Source: an uncultured Collinsella sp. (GTDB taxonomy: Bacteria; Actinomycetota; Coriobacteriia; Coriobacteriales; Coriobacteriaceae). Taken from it: DNA of 19,417 nt. Location of the stretch: positions 1 through 19,417 of the forward strand of contig UREM01000040.1 in NCBI GenBank assembly GCA_900546775.1. The letters run 5' to 3'. The notes beneath the pieces were generated by a model. It was not told the origin of the DNA. It did no database searches and saw only the letters and a list, made by a program, of their open reading frames with translations. This document shows, piece by piece, positions 16,077 through 19,417 of the stretch; position 1 is the stretch's first letter, and each line of letters begins with the position of its first letter. Position numbers and translations under genes: made by a program.

Positions 16077-16095
16077 GTTAGTTCCTTACCTTAAC

Positions 16096-16569
16096 TTACC
16101 AACGATAGTGAGAGAACGCGCGGTTGGCCTCGGCCATCTTGAAGACGTCCTCACGCTTCTTGACGGAAGCGCCCAGGCCGTTGGAGGCGTCGAGGATCTC
16201 GTTGGCGAGACGCTCGGCCATGGTCTTCTCCTTGCGAGCGCGGGAGAAGTTGACGATCCAGCGGATACCCAGAGCGGTGGAACGACGGGAGTTGACCTCC
16301 ATCGGGACCTGATAGGTAGCGCCGCCGACACGCTTGGGCTTAACCTCGAGCGTGGGCTTGACGTTGTCCATAGCCTTCTTGAAGGTAGCGAGAGCGTCGC
16401 CACCCTCGGACTTCTCGGCAACGATCTCGAAAGCGGTGTAAACGATGCGCTCAGCGGTGGCCTTCTTGCCGTCAAGAAGGACCTTGTTGATGAGCTGAGT
16501 CACCAGGCGGTTGTTGTAAACGGCGTCAGGCTGAACCTCACGACGATTAGCTGCTGCACGACGCGGCAT
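16096..16569 (-). CDS. rpsG: 30S ribosomal protein S7
   Basis: This 157-residue primary binding protein of the 30S head nucleates assembly on the 3' domain of 16S rRNA. It starts [15 protein letters not shown] and contains [13 protein letters not shown] and [11 protein letters not shown]. It ends SHYRW, as in the short form of S7. AAGGAGATTT precedes the ATG. It lies between rpsL and fusA; the 73-bp spacer to rpsL contains a hairpin that could be the site of S7 feedback control. Confidence 0.98.
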   Translation of the reverse strand: MPRRAAANRREVQPDAVYNNRLVTQLINKVLLDGKKATAERIVYTAFEIVAEKSEGGDALATFKKAMDNVKPTLEVKPKRVGGATYQVPMEVNSRRSTALGIRWIVNFSRARKEKTMAERLANEILDASNGLGASVKKREDVFKMAEANRAFSHYRW

Positions 16570-16591
16570 GTGAAATCTCCTTAAGTGTCTA

Positions 16592-16617
16592 CCGTGCGGC
16601 GCTTAGGCGGCACACGG
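16592..16617 (-). promoter_or_regulatory. Hairpin in the rpsL-rpsG spacer, possible S7 control site
   Basis: In minus-strand RNA, CCGTGTGCCGC and GCGCCGCACGG pair over about 10 bp with one mismatch and a four-base loop. There is no T-run, and the rpsG ribosome-binding site follows closely. In E. coli the rpsL-rpsG spacer is where S7 binds to repress its own operon. The location is the same here; the structure itself was not compared. Confidence 0.4.
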
Positions 16618-16642
16618 CGAAAGTATCAAAACGTTATCTGGC

Positions 16643-17020
16643 TTATTTAGCCTTGGGGCGCTTAGCACCGTACTTGGAACGGGCCTGCATACGGTTCTGG
16701 ACCGGAGCAGCGTCGTAGGCGCCACGGATGACGTGATAACGGACACCAGGGAGGTCACGGACACGACCGCCGCGGACGAGCACGATGGAGTGCTCCTGCA
16801 GGTTGTGGCCCTCACCCGGGATGTAAGCAGTAACTTCGATGCCGTTGACAAGGCGAACACGGGCAACCTTACGAAGAGCCGAGTTCGGCTTCTTGGGGCT
16901 CGTGGTGAAGACGCGGGTGCACACGCCGCGCTTCTGGGAGTTGTGCTGCAGAGCAGCGTTCTTGGACTTCTTGGGCACGGAACGACGGCCCTGGCGAACC
17001 AGCTGGTTAATAGTAGGCAA
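16643..17020 (-). CDS. rpsL: 30S ribosomal protein S12
   Basis: This 125-residue protein of the decoding centre has the standard length. [13 protein letters not shown] carries the conserved Lys43 region, and [10 protein letters not shown] and LPGVRYH are canonical. Residue 88, in GGRVRDLPG, is arginine (codon CGT, 16757-16759), where E. coli and most bacteria have lysine; Lys-to-Arg at this site is a classical streptomycin-resistance change. The start is TTG (17018-17020), preceded by AAGGAG. It is the first gene of the str operon, with a strong promoter about 95 bp upstream. Confidence 0.97.
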   Translation of the reverse strand: MPTINQLVRQGRRSVPKKSKNAALQHNSQKRGVCTRVFTTSPKKPNSALRKVARVRLVNGIEVTAYIPGEGHNLQEHSIVLVRGGRVRDLPGVRYHVIRGAYDAAPVQNRMQARSKYGAKRPKAK

Positions 17021-17113
17021 AGCGTACTCCTTCTCGAATGATTCCAGCTTTCTGTAAAGTGCAACGGCTTGAATCGAGGGGTCAGCATCCCCCTACGAAA
17101 CACGCAGTTCGAT

Positions 17114-17142
17114 AGGATACGTGGCGTTAGCTGTGCCGTCAA
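17114..17142 (-). promoter_or_regulatory. Promoter of the str operon
   Basis: On the minus strand, TTGACG (17137-17142) and TATCCT (17114-17119) are separated by exactly 17 bp, a near-consensus housekeeping promoter. The predicted leader of about 85-90 nt contains a GGGG...CCCC hairpin about 25 nt downstream of the -10 element. It fits the strong expression expected for ribosomal genes. Confidence 0.8.
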
Positions 17143-17197
17143 CAGACCACGCTGCCGGGCGTATCCCAAAATTGGCACATTTCCGCAAAGCCTACAC

Positions 17198-17366
17198 AAA
17201 AGGAATCCCCTCCTGTGCGCTTGGGAGGATTCCCGGACCGGGCGGCCCAGGTTTTAAGTTTGCTGCTCTACAGTCCTGCGCAAGACGGAAAGCACATTAA
17301 GTGCTTTCCTTTGCGTGCGGAACTCGCGACAAACTTAAACAGCGGGCCGCCCGGACCGGGAATCCG
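17198..17366. repeat. Long nested hairpin element upstream of the str promoter
   Basis: The element has two parts. The first is a hairpin, GGAATcCCCTCC / GGGAGGATTCC (17202-17233). The second is a long imperfect inverted repeat with arms at about 17228-17295 and 17301-17365. The outer 22 bp of each arm match at 21 positions (GGATTCCCGG(A/T)CCGGGCGGCCC). The middle shares TTTAAGTTTG, and the inner 9 bp (GGAAAGCAC) are perfect around ATTAA. Its right half matches 1-61, and its left 45 bp match the window end at 19373-19417 at 39 of 45 positions. It codes for nothing recognisable and is probably a dispersed, non-autonomous intergenic repeat. Confidence 0.8.
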
Positions 17367-17392
17367 ACGCGCTCGTCGGGGCAACGTTACCT

Positions 17393-17419
17393 GCCAAAAA
17401 GGGACAGGTTTGTTTTGGT
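17393..17419 (+). repeat. 27-bp REP-like hairpin, left copy
   Basis: CCAAAA and TTTTGG flank a GGGACAGG-containing loop. An inverted copy with one mismatch lies at 19346-19372, just upstream of the sigma-factor promoter. The CCAAAA-GGGACAGG-TTTTGG plan is reminiscent of palindromic repeats mobilised by REP-associated tyrosine transposases, but no such transposase is in the window. Confidence 0.7.
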
Positions 17420-17491
17420 CGGTTTTATCTGCGGAAACGTCGCGCTCCAGCGGTGATCCGCCCTCATCTGTCATAGGGAAATCGGCGGCGC

Positions 17492-17622
17492 TTTCGGAAG
17501 TATGCAGCAAATTCTGGACCTGCCGAGCACGCCGGGGTTTTGCGATAATAAACCCGCAGGTAGAGCGCTTGAGCATATGCGGTGTGGTCGGCCCATCGAG
17601 ATTTTGCCGCATACTTCCGAAA
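17492..17622. repeat. Second long inverted repeat in the rpsL-sigma spacer
   Basis: TTTCGGAAGTATGC (17492-17505) and its exact reverse complement (17609-17622) delimit a 131-bp imperfect palindrome. Pairing continues inward with mismatches to about 17534 and 17580. The centre has its own hairpin, where GGGTTT and AAACCC (17534-17554) flank a short loop. The repeat is unrelated in sequence to the element at 17198. I see no coding function; both strands contain open frames across it, but none looks like a protein. Confidence 0.7.
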
Positions 17623-17662
17623 TTCAGGCGAATATCGCTCAAAATAACCGTCCATATAACGC

Positions 17663-17696
17663 AAAATAGGCCGCTTCTCCTAGTGGGAAGCGGCCT
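17663..17696 (-). terminator. Terminator of the sigma/anti-sigma operon
   Basis: AGGCCGCTTC (17668-17677) and GAAGCGGCCT (17687-17696) form a perfect 10-bp stem with a 9-base loop. On the minus strand it is followed by ATTTTGCG. It begins 6 bp after the stop codon at 17703. The T-run is short, so termination may be partial. Confidence 0.75.
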
Positions 17697-17702
17697 CAAG
17701 CC

Positions 17703-18779
17703 TTACGAGTAGACGATGGTAAAGGGTACTTCTGTTTCGGTCTCTCCTGTTGATGTGCACCTCGTTCCCTCAAGGGTTACCGATACAACCTGATCGACAT
17801 TGATGAGCCTTGTCGGAACCCAGATGTTCTCTCCGCTATTGCGCGCCATCGAAACATAGAAATTGTACGCCCCTGCGTCGTCATCTTCGATAATCTGCTC
17901 CGATCCATCCTTGTAGCTGACGGTCAGTTTATGATCAACTGCTTCATAGCCCAGATCATCGATGTGCGTCTGGATGGAAAACGGGCTGATCTCGAGAGGC
18001 GAGTCGTCGGAGCGGAGCTCCTTTGTATCGACGTGCGCTCCGACGTTAAACTCTGGCGTCGATACCTCGATCACCTTCGCATCCTCACCTTTGCCCTCCG
18101 TCCAACTGATATTCCAGGTGACCGCATGTCGTAAATCTCGATCGCGATTCCAAGATGCAAAGTACATCGTGCCGTTAACGACCGTGACGCTTGATGTGTC
18201 TTTATCAATGGTGCAGCGTGTATCAGCCCATTCCTCGCCGAAGTTCATGCTGGGTGTACTGACGCCCCCTTCTTCTTCACCATAGAGAACAAGTTCGCCA
18301 AGCTCTGCCGCCGGCTTGTAGTAGTTAACGCCATTCGGATTGGACAATGTAAACGTCACAGCACCGCAACCGTTCTCGTCGATTGCCATCTCATGAATGT
18401 CGAGCGTATAGCCGTTGCCCTCGACGGACAGATTGACCTTCTGGACTGCACCCTCCAGGCTTTGGGGCGCGATACCATCACCAAACTCTCTGGTGTAGGT
18501 ATATTTCGTCCCCGACGAGCCGCCATTTGTCCAGGTAACGGACTCTCCGTTGCCATGGTTTCCCCAGGCAGAGGCAAAATAACTGGAATTGACAACAGCG
18601 TAGGCGACCCCTCCGGTCGCCAGCACTCCGGCAAGGCATCCGATCACGGCAACATACAGAGGCTTCGCGTGACCCTTTCGGCGAAGCGGCTCACCAGCAG
18701 CGGCATAAAGAACACGGTCAGCAAGATCGCTATCGGCTTGGACGGACTCGAAGGCCTGCTTGATTTGGTTGGATTTCAC
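17703..18779 (-). CDS. Single-pass membrane protein, probable anti-sigma factor
   Basis: This 358-residue protein has a short cytoplasmic N-terminus (1-40, basic near 32-39), one membrane helix (about 41-63), and a large extracytoplasmic region of about 295 residues rich in beta-type, Ser/Thr/Asp sequence. This is the topology of membrane anti-sigma factors whose outer domain senses an envelope signal. The outer region resembles the surface domains attached to such proteins in gut Firmicutes and Actinobacteria (DUF4179-like), but I cannot assign it firmly. The start is GTG at 18777-18779, with AGGAGGG upstream. It overlaps the sigma-factor gene by 50 bp in another frame, implying coupled, near-stoichiometric synthesis. 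A zinc-binding HxxxCxxC motif (ZAS type) is not present. Alternatively, it could be an effector that is merely co-expressed with the sigma factor. Confidence 0.65.
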   Translation of the reverse strand: MKSNQIKQAFESVQADSDLADRVLYAAAGEPLRRKGHAKPLYVAVIGCLAGVLATGGVAYAVVNSSYFASAWGNHGNGESVTWTNGGSSGTKYTYTREFGDGIAPQSLEGAVQKVNLSVEGNGYTLDIHEMAIDENGCGAVTFTLSNPNGVNYYKPAAELGELVLYGEEEGGVSTPSMNFGEEWADTRCTIDKDTSSVTVVNGTMYFASWNRDRDLRHAVTWNISWTEGKGEDAKVIEVSTPEFNVGAHVDTKELRSDDSPLEISPFSIQTHIDDLGYEAVDHKLTVSYKDGSEQIIEDDDAGAYNFYVSMARNSGENIWVPTRLINVDQVVSVTLEGTRCTSTGETETEVPFTIVYS

Positions 18780-19248
18780 GGTCGCCCTCCTCTAGGATGA
18801 ACTTGAGTTTCGATCTGCCGCGAGCTAAACGCGTTCGAACTGTCGCGGCTGGTACGTGCAGCAACTCGGCAATCTCTGAAGTCGAGAAGCCCAGATAGTA
18901 ATAGAGCACGATGGGGATACGGAATCGCTCCGGAAGTCGCATAACGTCTGACAGGACCGCCTTGGTCTCCTCCTGCGCCGTCGAAAGCGAATCGGCCAGG
19001 TTCTCAATATCCTCCACGCGCCTCCACGGCTTTCGAAAGAGAGATTTGCATTCATTGATCGTGACCCGGATAAGCCATCGACGAAGATGTTCCCAACTCT
19101 CAAATTGTGTATCGCATTTGAGCAACTTAAGAAAGACATCTTGAGCAACATCGTCGGCATCGGCGCGATCGCGCAGGTACGTCAATGCGATTCGAAACAC
19201 GACATCCCGGTGATCTTCGACCGCCTGTCTAAAAGCTTGTTCTTCCAT
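18730..19248 (-). CDS. ECF-family RNA polymerase sigma factor
   Basis: This 172-residue protein has only sigma regions 2 and 4. Region 2 (about 10-75) includes DADDVAQDVFLKLL and WLIRVTINECKSLFRK, which contact the -10 element and core polymerase. Region 4 (about 100-152) contains LPERFRIPIVLYYYLG and the helix-turn-helix STSEIAELLHVPAATVRTRL, followed by ARGRSKLK. The form is close to the SigW/RpoE-like group. I chose the ATG at 19248, preceded by GGGAGGTGA at ideal spacing; the longer open frame to the right crosses the promoter and repeat. The 50-bp overlap with the membrane protein gene marks a two-gene sensing unit. The genes it controls are not visible here apart from its own promoter. 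Confidence 0.95.
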   Translation of the reverse strand: MEEQAFRQAVEDHRDVVFRIALTYLRDRADADDVAQDVFLKLLKCDTQFESWEHLRRWLIRVTINECKSLFRKPWRRVEDIENLADSLSTAQEETKAVLSDVMRLPERFRIPIVLYYYLGFSTSEIAELLHVPAATVRTRLARGRSKLKFILEEGDREIQPNQAGLRVRPSR

Positions 19249-19298
19249 AATCACCTCCCGGTGATGCTGATGTTTCTTGCTGAGGCCCTCACCATAGA

Positions 19299-19325
19299 TA
19301 CGCTTTGACCGAACGGAATGTTTCA
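19299..19325 (-). promoter_or_regulatory. Likely self-regulated ECF promoter
   Basis: On the minus strand TGAAAC (19320-19325) is followed after 17 bp by CGTA (19299-19302). This is very close to the TGAAAC-N16-CGTA pattern of SigW-type ECF promoters. It lies about 50 bp upstream of the sigma-factor ATG, which fits positive autoregulation. Confidence 0.55.
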
Positions 19326-19345
19326 AATTCAAGCAGGAAAAACCT

Positions 19346-19372
19346 ACCAAAATAAACCTGTCCCTTTTTGGC
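19346..19372 (-). repeat. 27-bp REP-like hairpin, right copy (inverted)
   Basis: It matches the reverse complement of 17393-17419 at 26 of 27 positions. It sits directly upstream of the sigma-factor promoter and directly abuts the start of another long-hairpin copy at 19373. Together with the left copy it frames the sigma/anti-sigma module. Confidence 0.7.
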
Positions 19373-19417
19373 AAAAGGAATCCCCTTCTGTGCGCGGGGG
19401 CAGATTCCCGGAACGGG
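19373..19417 (+). repeat. Partial copy of the long hairpin element (cut by window edge)
   Basis: These 45 bp match 17198-17242 at 39 positions and in the same orientation, including GGAATC, CTGTGCGC and GATTCCCGGA. The window ends inside the element, so the long inverted-repeat arms are not visible. Confidence 0.75.

Noticed and set aside
13707..16094. A plus-strand open frame of about 795 codons antiparallel to rpsJ and fusA
   Set aside because: The Leu/Val/Gly/Asp-rich translation is the usual mirror image of strongly biased codons in fusA; it crosses two certain genes.
17215..17712. Open frames on both strands (about 140-165 codons) across the rpsL-sigma spacer
   Set aside because: They run through long inverted repeats and the sigma-operon terminator, have no good start site, and resemble no protein family.
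17198..19417. A CRISPR array or complete insertion sequence
   Set aside because: The repeats are few, irregularly spaced and inverted, with no uniform spacers, no cas genes and no transposase gene.

Overview
The window looks like a chromosomal segment of a GC-rich anaerobic actinobacterium of the class Coriobacteriia, most likely Collinsella or a close relative. The support is indirect: actinobacterial-type ribosomal proteins and EF-G, high GC, a single-chain fused acetyl-CoA carboxylase carboxyltransferase, a FabK-type enoyl reductase, and hairpin-rich intergenic repeats. The genus is an inference. Almost every gene lies on the minus strand; only birA is on the plus strand.

Reading the minus strand in its direction of transcription (right to left), the window starts with an ECF sigma factor (18730-19248), preceded by a likely self-recognised promoter. 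It overlaps a single-pass membrane partner, probably the anti-sigma factor or sensor (17703-18779), and a hairpin terminator follows. Next is a gene-free stretch of about 680 bp (17021-17702). It is packed with inverted repeats, including a nested hairpin element of about 165 bp with relatives at both window edges, and it ends with a strong promoter for the str operon. That operon is rpsL-rpsG-fusA-rpsJ, with no tuf, and is closed by a GC-rich terminator. The plus-strand biotin ligase birA converges on it.

A divergent control region (12539-12714) with two near-identical palindromic sites separates birA from a long fatty-acid synthesis operon: fabH-acpP-fabK-fabD-fabG-fabF-accB-fabZ-accC-accDA. 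The order matches, gene for gene, the cluster known from Streptococcus pneumoniae, but accD and accA are one fused gene. The operon supplies nearly the whole route: biotin-dependent malonyl-CoA formation (AccB, AccC, AccDA), malonyl transfer (FabD), the carrier (AcpP), condensation (FabH, FabF), reduction (FabG, FabK) and dehydration (FabZ). BirA attaches biotin to AccB. A lone PTS EIIC sugar permease gene is appended to the end of the operon, between two similar small hairpins, and is followed by a clear intrinsic terminator.

The left end has a cation diffusion facilitator whose metal-site residues suggest manganese export, then a histidine-phosphatase family protein. The first 61 bp are a truncated copy of the intergenic hairpin repeat.

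No wholly new multi-gene system was found. The most interesting items are the hairpin-repeat family with compensatory changes, the inverted repeats framing the sigma module, the paired operators between birA and fabH, a natural Arg at the streptomycin-resistance position of S12, and the orphan EIIC inside the lipid operon.
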